This document shows, one piece after another, positions 8,821 to 18,585 of a DNA stretch of 64,000 bases (position 1 is the first letter of the stretch; each line of letters begins with the position of its first letter). Made by a program: the position numbers and the translations under genes. The stretch is taken from the NCBI RefSeq assembly GCF_000270245.1, contig NC_015635.1:3720001-3784000 (forward strand). The letters are read 5' to 3'. Source of the stretch: Microlunatus phosphovorus NM-1. Lineage in GTDB: Bacteria > Actinomycetota > Actinomycetes > Propionibacteriales > Propionibacteriaceae. The notes under the pieces were generated by a model that did no database searches, was not told the origin of the DNA, and saw only the letters and a program-made list of their open reading frames with translations.

Positions 8821-11310
8821 TCACGCAGGCACGATCGAGACCAGCTTGGGCGCGCGGATGATCACCTTGGCGATGTCCCGGCCGGCCAGGCTGCGTACGA
8901 CGCCGTCCGCCGACAGGGCCAGCTCCTTCAACTCGCCGTCGGAGATGTCGGGCGACACCTCCAACCTGGCGCGGACCTTGCCCTGCACCTGGACAACGCA
9001 GGTGACCGCTTCGGTGATCAGCAGCGACGGATCCACGATCGGCCACGACGCATCGGCCACCGAAGGAGCGTGCCCCAGGGCCTCCCACATCTCTTCCGCG
9101 ATGTAGGGCGCCACCAGACTCAGCACGATGGTGACCACCTCGGCCGCCTCACGCACGGCGGGATCCGCGGGACCGGCACCAGTGTCGACGACCTTGCGGG
9201 CAGCGTTCACCAGCTCCATCACCCGGGCCACCATCACATTGAAGCGTTGCCCGGCCAGGCAGTCGTCGATCTCGGTCAGCAGCTTGTGCGTGGTCGACCG
9301 CAGCGCAGCGTCGCCGCCGGCAAAGTCGACACCGGGCAACGAGGTCACCTCACTGGCCAGCCGGTACGCGCGCTGCAGGAACTTCGCCGACCCTCCCGGT
9401 GACACGTCGGCCCAATCGATGTCGTCCTCCGGCGGGCCGGCGAACACCACAGTCAGCCGGACCGCGTCGACGCCGTACAGGTCGATCTGCTCGCCCAGGT
9501 CGACCCCGTTGCCCAGCGACTTGCTCATCGACTTGCCCTGGTTGATCACCTGGCCCTGGTTCAACAGCCGGCGCATCGGCTCGTCGAAGTCGACCATGCC
9601 CATGTCGTGCAGCACCTTGGTGAAGAACCGCATGTACAGCAGATGCAGGATCGCGTGCTCGACGCCGCCGACGTACTGCGCCACCGGCATCCAGCGGCGT
9701 ACGTCCTCGGGATCGAACGGGCCCTCGACATCGCCCGGCGAGCAATAGCGGAAGAAGTACCAGGAGGAGTCGACGAAGGTGTCCATCGTGTCGGTGTCCC
9801 GGGTCGCCGGGCCGCCGCAGGACGGGCAGTCGACGTTCACCCACTCGGTTGCCGACGCCAACGGGGAGATCCCCTTCGGCGCCAGTGCCGCTCCGGTCAG
9901 CGGCGGCAACTCGACCGGCAGCTGATCGTCCGGTACGGCCACCTCACCGCACGAGACACAGTGGACGATCGGGATCGGCGCGCCCCAATAGCGCTGCCGG
10001 CTCAGCAGCCAGTCGCGCAGGCGGTAGGTGACCGCACCCTTGCCGACCCCGGCCTCCTCCAGCTGGCCGATGATGGTCGACACCCCGGTCGCCTTGTCGG
10101 TCAACCCGTCCAATGGGCCCGAGTTGATATACGTACCGTCGCCGGGCGTCGCGATCCCGGAGTCCGCCGGATCCGGCTCGCCGGTCGAGACAACCTCGAC
10201 CACCGGCAGATCGTACGTCCGGGCGAAGTCCAGGTCGCGCTGATCATGCGCCGGAACGGCCATCACCGCGCCGGTGCCGTAGTCGGCCAGCACGTAGTCG
10301 GCGGCGTACACCGGGATCCGCTCGTTGTTCACCGGATTGGTCGCATAGACGCCCAGGAACACCCCGGTCTTCGGCCGGTCAGTCGACTGACGCTCGATCT
10401 CGGTCTCCAGCTTCACCCGCTCCAGGTAGGCCTCGAACTCCGCCCGCTGACCGTCCGCGACGATGGCCGACGCCAGTTCGCCCTCCGGAGCGACCACGAA
10501 GAAGGTGGCGCCATACAGGGTGTCGGGACGCGTGGTGAACACCGTTACCGGCTCGTCGACACCGTCGATCTCGAAGTCGACGTAGGCCCCCTCGGACCGG
10601 CCGATCCAGTTGCGCTGCATGGCCAGCACCCGCTCCGGCCAGCCGCCCTCCAGGTCGGCCATGTCGTCCAGCAGCCGTTGCGCGTACTCGGTGGTCTTGA
10701 AATACCACTGGGTCAACTGCCGCTTGGTGACCGTCGCACCGCACCGCTCGCAGGCTCCGTTGACCACCTGCTCGTTGGCCAGCACCGTCTGATCGACCGG
10801 ACACCAGTTCACATAGCTGCCCTTGCGGTACGCCAGCCCCCGCTCCCGGAACCGCAGGAACAGCCACTGGGTCCAGCGGTAGTACTCGGGATCGGAGGTG
10901 TGCAGCCGACGGCTCCAGTCGAAGCTCAGCCCGTAGCGCTTGAAGGAGGTCGCCTGGGTCTCGATGTTGCGATCGGTCCACTCGGCCGGGTGGGTGTCGT
11001 TCTTGATCGCGGCGTTCTCCGCCGGCAGCCCGAAGGAGTCCCAGCCGATCGGGTGCAGCACGTCGTAGCCGCGCAGCTTCAGGTGCCGGGCCACGATGTC
11101 GCCCATCACGAAGGCCTCGGCATGGCCCATGTGCAGATCGCCCGACGGGTACGGGAACATGTCCAGCACATAGCGCCGCTCACGGCTGCCGTCGTCGGCC
11201 GGCACGAACGTCTGCTCGGCGGCCCAATACTCCTGCCAACGCTGCTGCGCGGCGACCGGGTCGTAACGCCGTGCTTCCGTGACTGGCTCTACCACGCTCT
11301 GCTCCGTCAT
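8821..11310 (-). CDS. leuS: Leucyl-tRNA synthetase
   Basis: 829 residues, ATG start. Class I synthetase: HMGH at residues 60-63 is the HIGH motif, SMSKS near residue 595 the KMSKS loop. The CP1 editing domain ([12 protein letters not shown], and the [16 protein letters not shown] block) and a zinc-ribbon type segment ([14 protein letters not shown]) are present. It charges tRNA-Leu and hydrolyses mischarged products. Length is normal for a bacterial LeuS. The gene is preceded by a leader peptide and a rho-independent hairpin (11359-11393), suggesting leucine-dependent transcription attenuation. Confidence 0.97.
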   Translation of the reverse strand: MTEQSVVEPVTEARRYDPVAAQQRWQEYWAAEQTFVPADDGSRERRYVLDMFPYPSGDLHMGHAEAFVMGDIVARHLKLRGYDVLHPIGWDSFGLPAENAAIKNDTHPAEWTDRNIETQATSFKRYGLSFDWSRRLHTSDPEYYRWTQWLFLRFRERGLAYRKGSYVNWCPVDQTVLANEQVVNGACERCGATVTKRQLTQWYFKTTEYAQRLLDDMADLEGGWPERVLAMQRNWIGRSEGAYVDFEIDGVDEPVTVFTTRPDTLYGATFFVVAPEGELASAIVADGQRAEFEAYLERVKLETEIERQSTDRPKTGVFLGVYATNPVNNERIPVYAADYVLADYGTGAVMAVPAHDQRDLDFARTYDLPVVEVVSTGEPDPADSGIATPGDGTYINSGPLDGLTDKATGVSTIIGQLEEAGVGKGAVTYRLRDWLLSRQRYWGAPIPIVHCVSCGEVAVPDDQLPVELPPLTGAALAPKGISPLASATEWVNVDCPSCGGPATRDTDTMDTFVDSSWYFFRYCSPGDVEGPFDPEDVRRWMPVAQYVGGVEHAILHLLYMRFFTKVLHDMGMVDFDEPMRRLLNQGQVINQGKSMSKSLGNGVDLGEQIDLYGVDAVRLTVVFAGPPEDDIDWADVSPGGSAKFLQRAYRLASEVTSLPGVDFAGGDAALRSTTHKLLTEIDDCLAGQRFNVMVARVMELVNAARKVVDTGAGPADPAVREAAEVVTIVLSLVAPYIAEEMWEALGHAPSVADASWPIVDPSLLITEAVTCVVQVQGKVRARLEVSPDISDGELKELALSADGVVRSLAGRDIAKVIIRAPKLVSIVPA

Positions 11311-11358
11311 CTCTCTCCTCGTACGTCGTGCTCCCCCGCCCTGGGGTCATCGGGCATG

Positions 11359-11393
11359 AAAAAACCCCTCCGGCCGACTTTCGGCGTGAGGGG
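11359..11393 (-). terminator. Attenuator hairpin in the leuS leader
   Basis: On the minus strand CCCCTC is complementary to GAGGGG (11388-11393 with 11365-11370), with an additional GCCG/CGGC inner pairing, followed directly by six T residues (11364-11359). It lies between a short Leu-containing leader ORF and leuS, 49 nt before the leuS ATG, so it would stop transcription inside the leader and not after a gene. Confidence 0.75.
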
Positions 11394-11396
11394 CTG

Positions 11397-11420
11397 CCGC
11401 GCAGAACTGCGACTGCGCGG
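11397..11420 (-). promoter_or_regulatory. Leader stem upstream of the leuS attenuator
   Basis: Perfect 8-bp inverted repeat CCGCGCAG / CTGCGCGG with an 8-nt loop. It begins immediately after the leader-peptide stop codon, where a ribosome at that stop would cover it. The position suits a pause or competitor hairpin in an attenuation leader; its exact role is inferred. Confidence 0.55.
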
Positions 11421-11447
11421 CTAGGTAAGGAGCACTCGGCGATGCAT
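11421..11447 (-). CDS. Putative leuS leader peptide MHRRVLLT
   Basis: Eight-codon ORF (ATG 11447, TAG 11421) with a strong Shine-Dalgarno (AAGGTGAGG) 2-3 nt upstream. It contains consecutive Leu codons CTC CTT just before the stop, followed by a hairpin and the U-tailed terminator before leuS. The arrangement matches ribosome-mediated attenuation by charged tRNA-Leu. Only two Leu codons are present, fewer than in classical leu leaders. Confidence 0.6.
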   Translation of the reverse strand: MHRRVLLT

Positions 11448-11483
11448 GCCCTCACCTTAGCGCAGGGTGTGCTTCCCGCGCCG

Positions 11484-12917
11484 CTACGTTTCAGCCGGCT
11501 CCTTGGCTTCGGCCACCTTCTTCGGACGAGCGGGCAACATCAGACACACGGCGATGGCGACGACGGTGAAGCCGACGGCCCACCAGAAGGCGATGTCGAA
11601 GCCGTACGCCAGGTCGGCCAACCCGGTCGCGCCGGACGTCGCCCGCTCCAGAATCACGGCCAGGATCGCCGTACCGAAGGCACCGCCGAGCTGTTGCGCA
11701 AGCCGGGTGATGATGCTCGCATGCGGCACCTCGTCGCGCTCGAGCCCGAGATAGGCGACGGACATGACCGGGATCATCACCGCGCCCTGGCCGAGGCCGC
11801 GGACGAGCAGCACGCTCATCAGCCACCACTGATTGGTGCCGGCACCGGCGAGGGCGAACGGGATGGTCGCCAGCCCCATCACCAGGAAGCCACCGATGGC
11901 GACCACCCGAGCACCAATGGAGTCGGTGAGCCGACCGGCCAGCGTCCGGCTGAGCAGCGCACCAACGCCTTGCGGAATCAGCAACAAGGCCGCGGTCAGG
12001 GCATCGGTCCCCCGGACGACCTGGAAGAACAACGGCAGCAGCAGCATCGCGCCATACAGCGAGGCACCGGAGAGGAACAGCACCGCCGACGAGGACGCCA
12101 CCGGGCGACGCTTCAGCAGACCCAGATCCACCAGAGCAGCAGCCGGGCGGCGCAGCTGGGTGAGAGCGAACAAGGTCAGCAGCACCAGTCCCAGGGCCAC
12201 GGGCAGCCAGACCTGCATCGAGCCCAGCCCACCGACCCGACTGACGTTGGACAACCCGTACAAGATCCCGACGAGCGCCGGCGAGATCAACGCGAGCCCG
12301 GTCCAATCCAGCACCGACTTGCCGCGTGGCTCGTCGGCAGGCAGCACCTTCCAGGCGAGCAGGAAGCCGATCAGGCACAGCGGCACGTTCACCCAGAACA
12401 GCCACCGCCAATCCAGCCAGGTCAAGATGAGGCCGCCGATGGTCGGCCCGAGAATCGGCCCCAGCGCGGCAGGCAGGCTGACCACGGCCATCAGCCGGCC
12501 GAGTCCGACGCCACCTGGCACCTGCTGGATCGCCAGCGTCGCCATCAGCGGCATCATCAGACCGCCGCCGAGCCCCTGCACCACTCGGAAGGCGATCAGG
12601 CTGGGGGCATCCCAGGCGAGGCTGCAGGCGATCGAGGCCAGGCCGAAGACGGTCAGCGCGACCAACCACAGCCGTTTGCCGCCGAATCGCGCCTGTGCCC
12701 AGCCGACCACCGGAATGGCTACCGCGAGCGCGAGCAGATAGCCCGTCACGACCCACTGAATCGTGCTGACCGACACCTGCAGCTCGATCGCGAGAGTCTT
12801 GAGCGCGATGCTCATGATCGTGCTGTCGAAGATCACCGCCAGACCGCCGACCAACAGCACGAGCGCTGTCACCACCGCCTGCCGAGGAACGGCAGGCGCC
12901 GACGTCGTAGACATCAT
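11484..12917 (-). CDS. MFS multidrug transporter, DHA2 (14-TMS) family
   Basis: 477 residues, ATG start (two consecutive ATGs) after a good Shine-Dalgarno (AAGGAAG). Many hydrophobic helices span the whole length; FDSTIMSIALKTLA, VVTGYLLALAVAIPVVGW and GPTIGGLILTWLDWRWLFWVNVP are the motif D1/C hallmarks of drug:H+ antiporters of the EmrB/QacA group. It is divergent from a TetR gene 65 bp away, the usual repressor-efflux pair, so it is probably induced by a ligand of that regulator. leuS follows on the same strand after a 173-bp leader. Confidence 0.92.
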   Translation of the reverse strand: MMSTTSAPAVPRQAVVTALVLLVGGLAVIFDSTIMSIALKTLAIELQVSVSTIQWVVTGYLLALAVAIPVVGWAQARFGGKRLWLVALTVFGLASIACSLAWDAPSLIAFRVVQGLGGGLMMPLMATLAIQQVPGGVGLGRLMAVVSLPAALGPILGPTIGGLILTWLDWRWLFWVNVPLCLIGFLLAWKVLPADEPRGKSVLDWTGLALISPALVGILYGLSNVSRVGGLGSMQVWLPVALGLVLLTLFALTQLRRPAAALVDLGLLKRRPVASSSAVLFLSGASLYGAMLLLPLFFQVVRGTDALTAALLLIPQGVGALLSRTLAGRLTDSIGARVVAIGGFLVMGLATIPFALAGAGTNQWWLMSVLLVRGLGQGAVMIPVMSVAYLGLERDEVPHASIITRLAQQLGGAFGTAILAVILERATSGATGLADLAYGFDIAFWWAVGFTVVAIAVCLMLPARPKKVAEAKEPAET

Positions 12918-12940
12918 TCACTTCCTTAAGAGACGCATCT

Positions 12941-12978
12941 GTATCTAATTGAGAGGGTACGTCGCCGTGTTAAGATAC
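12941..12978. promoter_or_regulatory. Probable TetR operator in the MFS/tetR divergent promoter
   Basis: Inverted arms GTATCT(A)A at 12941-12948 and TTAAGATAC at 12970-12978 lie in the 65-bp intergenic region and bracket the predicted tetR promoter. Arms are 24 bp apart, longer than a standard TetR palindrome, so this is a candidate only. Confidence 0.35.
12949..12976 (+). promoter_or_regulatory. tetR promoter (leaderless transcript)
   Basis: TTGAGA (12949-12954), 16-bp spacer, TAAGAT (12971-12976). The GTG start of tetR is 7 nt past the -10 box, so transcription should begin at or next to the start codon. Confidence 0.6.
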
Positions 12979-12982
12979 GCAA

Positions 12983-13588
12983 GTGGATCTTACGGAGGAT
13001 GCTCGTCATGACGGCGTACGTCGTCGCCGAGGAGCCGCCCTGGAGGAAGCGATCCTCGAAGCGGCCTGGCAGCAGCTGATCGACGGCGGCTACGGCAGCT
13101 TCACCATCGACGCCATCGCCGAACGCGCCGGCACCAGCAGATCCGTTCTCTATCGCCGCTGGACCGACCGTAACGACCTGCTCGAGGCCGCCCTCGGCTA
13201 CGGTCTGCGACGCGATCGGGTCACGGCGCCGGACACCGGTAGCCTGCGCGGCGATGTGCTCGAGGTGCTACGTCGCTCGAACGCCACGCGTGCCCCCCTC
13301 GCCCCGCTGATGAGTGTGTTCGTCGGCAGCTATTTCGCCGAGTCCGGCCGCAGCTTCGCCGACCTGCGACAGAAGGCGTTCGGCGAGCAGCCCCGCGGCG
13401 CGATGGACGAGATCTTGGATCGCGCCGTGGCCCGCGGCGAGATCGACCCGGACCGGCTGACCCCGCGGGTCCGAACCGTCGCCTTCGACCTGATCCGGCA
13501 CGAGTTGCTGATGACCCTGGAGCCGGTCCAGGACGCCACCATCATCGCGATCGTGGATGAGATCTTCCTGCCGCTCGTAAGCCCGTAA
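12983..13588 (+). CDS. TetR/AcrR family transcriptional regulator
   Basis: 201 residues. GTG at 12983 was chosen because a promoter with its -10 box ends 7 nt upstream (leaderless) and the reading frame from there keeps the N-terminal arm. The TetR_N helix-turn-helix lies at about residues 17-63 (AILEAAWQQLIDGGYGSFTIDAIAERAGTSRS, VLYRRW). The C-terminal ligand-binding half resembles the TetR_C_16/11 type (FAESGRSFADLRQKAF). It most likely represses the divergent MFS efflux gene and itself. The ligand is unknown. Confidence 0.9.
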   Translation: MDLTEDARHDGVRRRRGAALEEAILEAAWQQLIDGGYGSFTIDAIAERAGTSRSVLYRRWTDRNDLLEAALGYGLRRDRVTAPDTGSLRGDVLEVLRRSNATRAPLAPLMSVFVGSYFAESGRSFADLRQKAFGEQPRGAMDEILDRAVARGEIDPDRLTPRVRTVAFDLIRHELLMTLEPVQDATIIAIVDEIFLPLVSP

Positions 13589-13699
13589 AGGGACTTCTGG
13601 CCCGCGCGTCTTGGGCCTGCTGTCCTTGACCCGAGCGCACGCCTACCATCAGCATTTGACGTCAGTGGCCGTTCCCAACCACGAGGACGTTAACAGCGC

Positions 13700-15589
13700 A
13701 TGAACCCTATCCGCCGACGACCCCATATCGACTACGAGTTGGATGCGGGCGGTCGCCGCTCGTTGTGGCAGACCCTTCCCACGCTCACCCCCGGTCTCGG
13801 CGTGCTGCGACACTACGAACGCCGCTGGCTCCGGCTGGACGGTTTCGCCGGCATCGCCGTCGTCGCCTACATGGTGCCGCAGGTGATGGCGTACACGGCC
13901 ATCGTCAACGTCCCACCTGTGGTCGGCCTGTGGACTGCCCTCGCCGCCTGCGTGGTCTACGCGATCATCGGCGGATCGCGGGTGCTGTCGGTGGGGCCGG
14001 AGTCGACGGTGGCGCTGATGGCCGGCGCCGCCATCGCGCCGCTGGCCGGCGGCGACCCGGAGCGCGCCATCGTGCTCAGCTCCGCGCTGTGTCTGGTGGT
14101 CGCCGGCTGGTGCCTGCTCGCCCGGCTCTTCCGGCTCGGCATCATCGCCGATCTGCTGTCCCAGCCGCTGCTGGTCGGCTATCTGGCCGGCGGTGCCGTG
14201 CTGATGGTCGTCGGCCAGCTCGGCCGCGTGACCGGCACCGACGTCGAGGGCGAGACCATCGTCGCCCAGCTGCGGTCCTTCTTCTCTGTGGTGGGCGACA
14301 CCCACTTGCCTACCCTCGCCGTGGCGGCCGGCACGCTGACCCTGTTGCTGGCAATCGTGATCCTGCGGCCGCGTTGGCCTGGGCCGCTCATCGCGGTCGC
14401 CGCGGCCACCATCGCCGCGGTGGTGCTCGATCTGCCGGCGTACGGCGTTGCGGAGACCGGACCGGTGCCGGTCGGCCTGCCGCTGCCGCACCTGCCGATC
14501 ATCAGCTGGGCGGACCTGCAGACCCTGCTACTGGCTGGTCTCGGCGTCGCGGTGGTCGCCTACAGCGACAACACCCTGATCGGCCGGGCCTTCAAGCCCA
14601 AGACCGAGCCCGGCGAGAAGTCGGTGCCCGACGTCGATCCCCAGCAGGAGCTGGTCGCGATGAGCGGTGTCCACGTCGCTGCCGGGCTGTTCGGCGGCTT
14701 CCCGATGTCATCGTCGGGCTCGCGGACCGCACTGGCCATCGCCTCGGGCGCCAGAACTCAGGTCTATTCCCTGGTTGCCGCCGTCTGCATCATCGCCGTG
14801 CTGTTCTTTGCCGGCCCGCTGCTGGAGCCTCTGCCGTCGGCCGCCCTGGGCGCGGTGGTCATCTACGCGGCCAGCAAGCTGGTCTCCATCCCCGACATCA
14901 AGCGACTGGCCAGGTTCCGTACCTCCGAGCTGGTGCTGGCCATCGTCGCCTGCCTCGGCACCGTGCTGATCGGCATCCTGGCCGGCGTGGGGATCGCCAT
15001 CGCATTGTCGATCCTGGAGATGGTGCAGCGACTGGCTCGCCCGCACGAAGGTGTGCTCGGTCGGGTCGAAGGCATAGCCGGCATGCACGACGTCGACGAC
15101 TACGACCAGGCCACCACGCTGCCCGGGTTGGTGGTCTACCGCTACGACGCGCCGCTGTTCTTCATCAACGTGGGCGATCTGCGCCGCCGGGCCCTGCTGG
15201 CCGTGGAGAAGGAGAACGAGGGCGACCCTGACCATCCGGTCCGCTGGTTCATCCTCAACGCCGAGGCGAACGTGGAGATCGACATCTCTGCCACCGACGG
15301 GTTGAAGGCACTCCACGACGACCTGTCGGAGCGTGGTATCCGGTTCGGTCTGGCCCGAGTCAAGCAGGATCTCCGGACTCCGCTGGAGCGGGCCGGGCTG
15401 GTCGAGCTGATCGGCGAGGACATGATGTTCCCGACGCTGCCCGTCATGGAGAAGGCGTACCTGACCTGGGCGGCCGAGCAAGCCGTACGGGAGCAGACGG
15501 CCCTGGAACACCAGGCCGTCCCGGGAGCCGACGAGCCCGCTGGCACGCCACCAGCCAGGCCCGTCGACACCAACGAGTCGGACCGGTAG
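13700..15589 (+). CDS. SulP family anion permease with STAS domain
   Basis: 629 residues, ATG start. Residues about 45-440 form the SulP (SLC26) membrane domain with 12-14 helices: GIAVVAYMVPQVMAYTAI matches the SulP signature and GGFPMSSSGSRTALAIASG the conserved substrate-site region. Residues about 455-585 are a C-terminal STAS domain (LVVYRYDAPLFFINVGDLRRR, DISATDGLKALHDDL). Family members carry sulfate, bicarbonate or other anions with H+ or Na+; the substrate here is undetermined. A Pro/Ala-rich tail follows the STAS domain. It converges with the decarboxylase gene 8 bp beyond its stop. Confidence 0.93.
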   Translation: MNPIRRRPHIDYELDAGGRRSLWQTLPTLTPGLGVLRHYERRWLRLDGFAGIAVVAYMVPQVMAYTAIVNVPPVVGLWTALAACVVYAIIGGSRVLSVGPESTVALMAGAAIAPLAGGDPERAIVLSSALCLVVAGWCLLARLFRLGIIADLLSQPLLVGYLAGGAVLMVVGQLGRVTGTDVEGETIVAQLRSFFSVVGDTHLPTLAVAAGTLTLLLAIVILRPRWPGPLIAVAAATIAAVVLDLPAYGVAETGPVPVGLPLPHLPIISWADLQTLLLAGLGVAVVAYSDNTLIGRAFKPKTEPGEKSVPDVDPQQELVAMSGVHVAAGLFGGFPMSSSGSRTALAIASGARTQVYSLVAAVCIIAVLFFAGPLLEPLPSAALGAVVIYAASKLVSIPDIKRLARFRTSELVLAIVACLGTVLIGILAGVGIAIALSILEMVQRLARPHEGVLGRVEGIAGMHDVDDYDQATTLPGLVVYRYDAPLFFINVGDLRRRALLAVEKENEGDPDHPVRWFILNAEANVEIDISATDGLKALHDDLSERGIRFGLARVKQDLRTPLERAGLVELIGEDMMFPTLPVMEKAYLTWAAEQAVREQTALEHQAVPGADEPAGTPPARPVDTNESDR

Positions 15590-15597
15590 ACCCCGCG

Positions 15598-18474
15598 CTA
15601 CTTCCCGTCGTTGCCGGCTTTGGCTCCAGCGCCGGCACGGGCTCGACCCGAACGCGCGGGCTTCGGCGCTGCCGCAGGCGCGGCTCCCGCACCATCGGCA
15701 TCCGATGCCCCGCCGGCGTCGCCGTTGGTCGCGGCCGGAGCGGACACCGAAGTCGACTCAGCCGGCGCCTGCGCACCGGGCAGCGCCGAGGGACGGTACA
15801 CGCGGTAGCCGACCTCAGCCTCGTAGCCGTGCACCTCCGGAGTGTCGAGGCGCGCCATGAACTCGAGCACGTCCTCGGTGATCACCTGGCCGGGCACCAG
15901 CACCGGGAATCCGGGCGGGTACGGGGTGACGAAGGTGGCCGAGACCAGCTTCTCGCCCGCCGCGACCCGCTTCTCGACATCGGCCTGCAGCACGTACTCG
16001 CACGAGCCGTCGACATAGGTCCCGAAGAAGGCCTTGCGCATATCGCCCTCGGGGGTCTGGGGGTCGGAGTAGCTACGGAACGCCTCGTGGAAGCCGCCGA
16101 AGTTGGGCAGCGGCGCCGACGCGGTGGTGAGTCGAGTCACCGCGCGGCGGTAGGCATCGAACTCCCAGGGGCTCATCTCGTCGAACTTGCGCTCCAGATC
16201 CCGGGCGATCGCGACCAGCGCCTCGATCAGGTACGCGACCGAGCTGCGCGAGGTGCCGATATTGGTCATGAAGAGCACCGTGTTGCGCGAGGTCTTGTTG
16301 ATCTGGATGCCGAACCGGTCCATCAACTGCTGGCTCTTGAAGGTGGCGCCGTCGATGCCGGTGGCCGCGATGAAGAGCGTGATCCGGGACGGGTCCAACA
16401 CGAACTCGTCGTGATCCCAGGCGTTGATCATGTTCCGCAGACCACTCCGCAGCGGCTGCGCGATGCCGGACGGACGGTAGACCTCCGGGATCAGATCCGC
16501 CGTGGAGAGGCACCGCATGTATTTGCTGAGCAGCGGATGGTGGTCGATCGCATCGCGCAACCGCATCGCGAACTCGAGCTGCTTCTGCACCAGCTCGTAA
16601 CCCTCCAGCGCCGCCTGCCGACGGCCGATGTCCAGCGAGGCCAGGATCTGGTAGTTCGGCGACGTGGAGGTGTGCGCCATGTACGCCTCATGGAAGGCCT
16701 CGGAGACCTTGCCGCTGAAGTCCTGGTCGAACACATGGATCATCGACCCCTGCCGCAGCGAGGTGAGCGTCTTGTGGGTCGACTGCGTGGCATACACCCG
16801 CACGCGAGCACGATCGGGATCGGGCAGCAGTCGGGTGTTCAACAGGGTCTCGTCGTCGGCGTCGTCGCCGAGCGCCGCGGACTGCTGCTCGAAGCGCGCC
16901 CGCAACTCGGGACTGCGCAGATCATCGACGAGCCGCTCCGCCGAGTACATGGCCGTCCGGGTGCGATACACGGGGTGGAAGCGGCCGAACGCGAACCACG
17001 CCTCGTCCCAGAGGAAGATCAGGTCGGGCTTGATGGCGAGGCACTCCTCCATCACCCGCTGCACGTCGTAGAGGATCCCGTCGAAGGTGCAGTTGGTGAG
17101 CATCAACATCTTGACCCGGTCGAGCTTGCCCGCCCGCCTCAGGTCCAGCAGCTTGCCCTTGATCTCCGACAGCGGCACCGCTCCATACATTGCGTATTCG
17201 TTGAGCGGGTACGCGTCGAGGTAGCTGACCTGCGCACCGGCGAGCATCAGTCCGTAGTGATGCGACTGGTGACAGTTGCGGTCGACGAGCACGATGTCGT
17301 TGGGCGCCACATTGGCCTGGCCGACGATCTTGTTCGCGGTCGAGGTGCCATTGGTGACGAAGTACGACCGCGCCGAGCCGAACGCCTCCGACGCCAGCTG
17401 TTGGGCATCACGCAGCGGTCCGGTCGGCTCCAGCAGCGAGTCGAGCCCGCCGCCCGTGGCCGAGGTCTCGGCGAGAAAGATGTTGAGGCCGTAGAAGTCG
17501 ACCATGTCTTTGATCCAGTGCGAGGTGACCACCGACTTGCCCTGGCCGATCGGCAGTGCGTGGAACGAGCCGGTGGGTCGATGCGCATAGGAGCGCAGCG
17601 CGTCGAAGAACGGCGTGCGATAGCGGTGCGCCACCCCATCGAGGATGCTGAGATGCAACTCCAGCAGCCCCTCCCGAGCATGGAAGACCCGACGGAAGTT
17701 CGGGCTGAGACTGCCGGCAACCTCTTCGACAGCGACCTCGGTCATCAGGTAGAGGTCGATCTCGGGGCGGATCCTGGCCAGTTCGTTGGCCAGGATCTCC
17801 GCTCGCTCGTGCGGCGAGTGCCGGTCCAGGCGCTCGCGTACGGATGGATCCAGGAACTGCGCGAGCCGGCTCAGATCGTTGGCCGAGGCATGGCCGAACC
17901 GGCGCCGGATGACACAGGCCTGGATCGTCGGGTTGATCCACATTGCGACGACAGCCTCTTCGCCGCTGCCGACCACGACGATGTCGTAGATGAACTCGTC
18001 ATCCGGCCGGCGCCAACGGCGCAGGTCTTCGCGGAGCGCGCGCTCCTGCTCCACGGTCATCCGCTCGACGACCAGTACCTCGAAGTAGCGCTGACGCCCG
18101 CTCCCGGCCTCGTTCTGCTCGGCGCCCACGGGATCCGACACTGCGTCGGTGGAGGTGCGGACCTCCGTGGCGCCATAGGAATAGTCCGCGCTGAGCATCC
18201 GCTTGACCTGGGCCACCGCCCGCGCGAACTCGACCGGGCCACCGGTCCGGAAGAGCTCCTGGATCCGCAGGAACCCATCCTTGCCCGGGTAGGCCCAGTA
18301 GCGCTCGATGGTCGCCAGCAGGTCGAGGTCCTTCTCGATCGCGGCGGTCATGGCCGCGGCACGGGCCGGATCGACCGATCTCACGCGTCGATCGGCTTCC
18401 TCCTCGACCTGTGACCACGCATCGAGGCGTGCCTGCCACCAGGCGTTGTATGCCTGTGCCGAGAAATCCGACAT
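15598..18474 (-). CDS. Orn/Lys/Arg decarboxylase, PLP-dependent
   Basis: 958 residues from ATG at 18474, chosen because GGAGG lies just upstream; an upstream GTG adds 33 weakly supported residues. A long N-terminal region (about 1-290) precedes the fold-type I PLP domain (about 300-780), where YATQSTHKTLTSLRQGS gives the Schiff-base Lys near residue 567 and FLWDEAWFAFGRFHP the cofactor-pyridine Asp. Then a C-terminal domain (TPYPPGFPVLVPGQVI, the active-site lid element). It decarboxylates a basic amino acid to a polyamine or cadaverine; arginine, lysine and ornithine cannot be told apart by eye. The last ~65 residues are Ala/Pro/Lys-rich and low complexity, beyond the family's usual end. Confidence 0.92.
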   Translation of the reverse strand: MSDFSAQAYNAWWQARLDAWSQVEEEADRRVRSVDPARAAAMTAAIEKDLDLLATIERYWAYPGKDGFLRIQELFRTGGPVEFARAVAQVKRMLSADYSYGATEVRTSTDAVSDPVGAEQNEAGSGRQRYFEVLVVERMTVEQERALREDLRRWRRPDDEFIYDIVVVGSGEEAVVAMWINPTIQACVIRRRFGHASANDLSRLAQFLDPSVRERLDRHSPHERAEILANELARIRPEIDLYLMTEVAVEEVAGSLSPNFRRVFHAREGLLELHLSILDGVAHRYRTPFFDALRSYAHRPTGSFHALPIGQGKSVVTSHWIKDMVDFYGLNIFLAETSATGGGLDSLLEPTGPLRDAQQLASEAFGSARSYFVTNGTSTANKIVGQANVAPNDIVLVDRNCHQSHHYGLMLAGAQVSYLDAYPLNEYAMYGAVPLSEIKGKLLDLRRAGKLDRVKMLMLTNCTFDGILYDVQRVMEECLAIKPDLIFLWDEAWFAFGRFHPVYRTRTAMYSAERLVDDLRSPELRARFEQQSAALGDDADDETLLNTRLLPDPDRARVRVYATQSTHKTLTSLRQGSMIHVFDQDFSGKVSEAFHEAYMAHTSTSPNYQILASLDIGRRQAALEGYELVQKQLEFAMRLRDAIDHHPLLSKYMRCLSTADLIPEVYRPSGIAQPLRSGLRNMINAWDHDEFVLDPSRITLFIAATGIDGATFKSQQLMDRFGIQINKTSRNTVLFMTNIGTSRSSVAYLIEALVAIARDLERKFDEMSPWEFDAYRRAVTRLTTASAPLPNFGGFHEAFRSYSDPQTPEGDMRKAFFGTYVDGSCEYVLQADVEKRVAAGEKLVSATFVTPYPPGFPVLVPGQVITEDVLEFMARLDTPEVHGYEAEVGYRVYRPSALPGAQAPAESTSVSAPAATNGDAGGASDADGAGAAPAAAPKPARSGRARAGAGAKAGNDGK

Positions 18475-18585
18475 CTTGACCTCCGTGTCGTGCCGTGCTA
18501 ACGCCGCTGGCAGCACACCGGGGCCATGTTTGCACACTATGTTTCTGCGGGCCGTTCGACCCTGGACAAACACCGCCTCGTAGGC

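Noticed and set aside
9607-11424. 605-codon ORF antisense to leuS
   Set aside because: Shadow of leuS caused by high GC; no family pattern.
11310-11460. T-box riboswitch before leuS
   Set aside because: No T-box sequence or specifier-loop layout; the leader-ORF and terminator arrangement fits peptide attenuation better.
15829-18414. 861-codon ORF antisense to the decarboxylase
   Set aside because: Shadow frame; the opposite strand carries a clear PLP enzyme.
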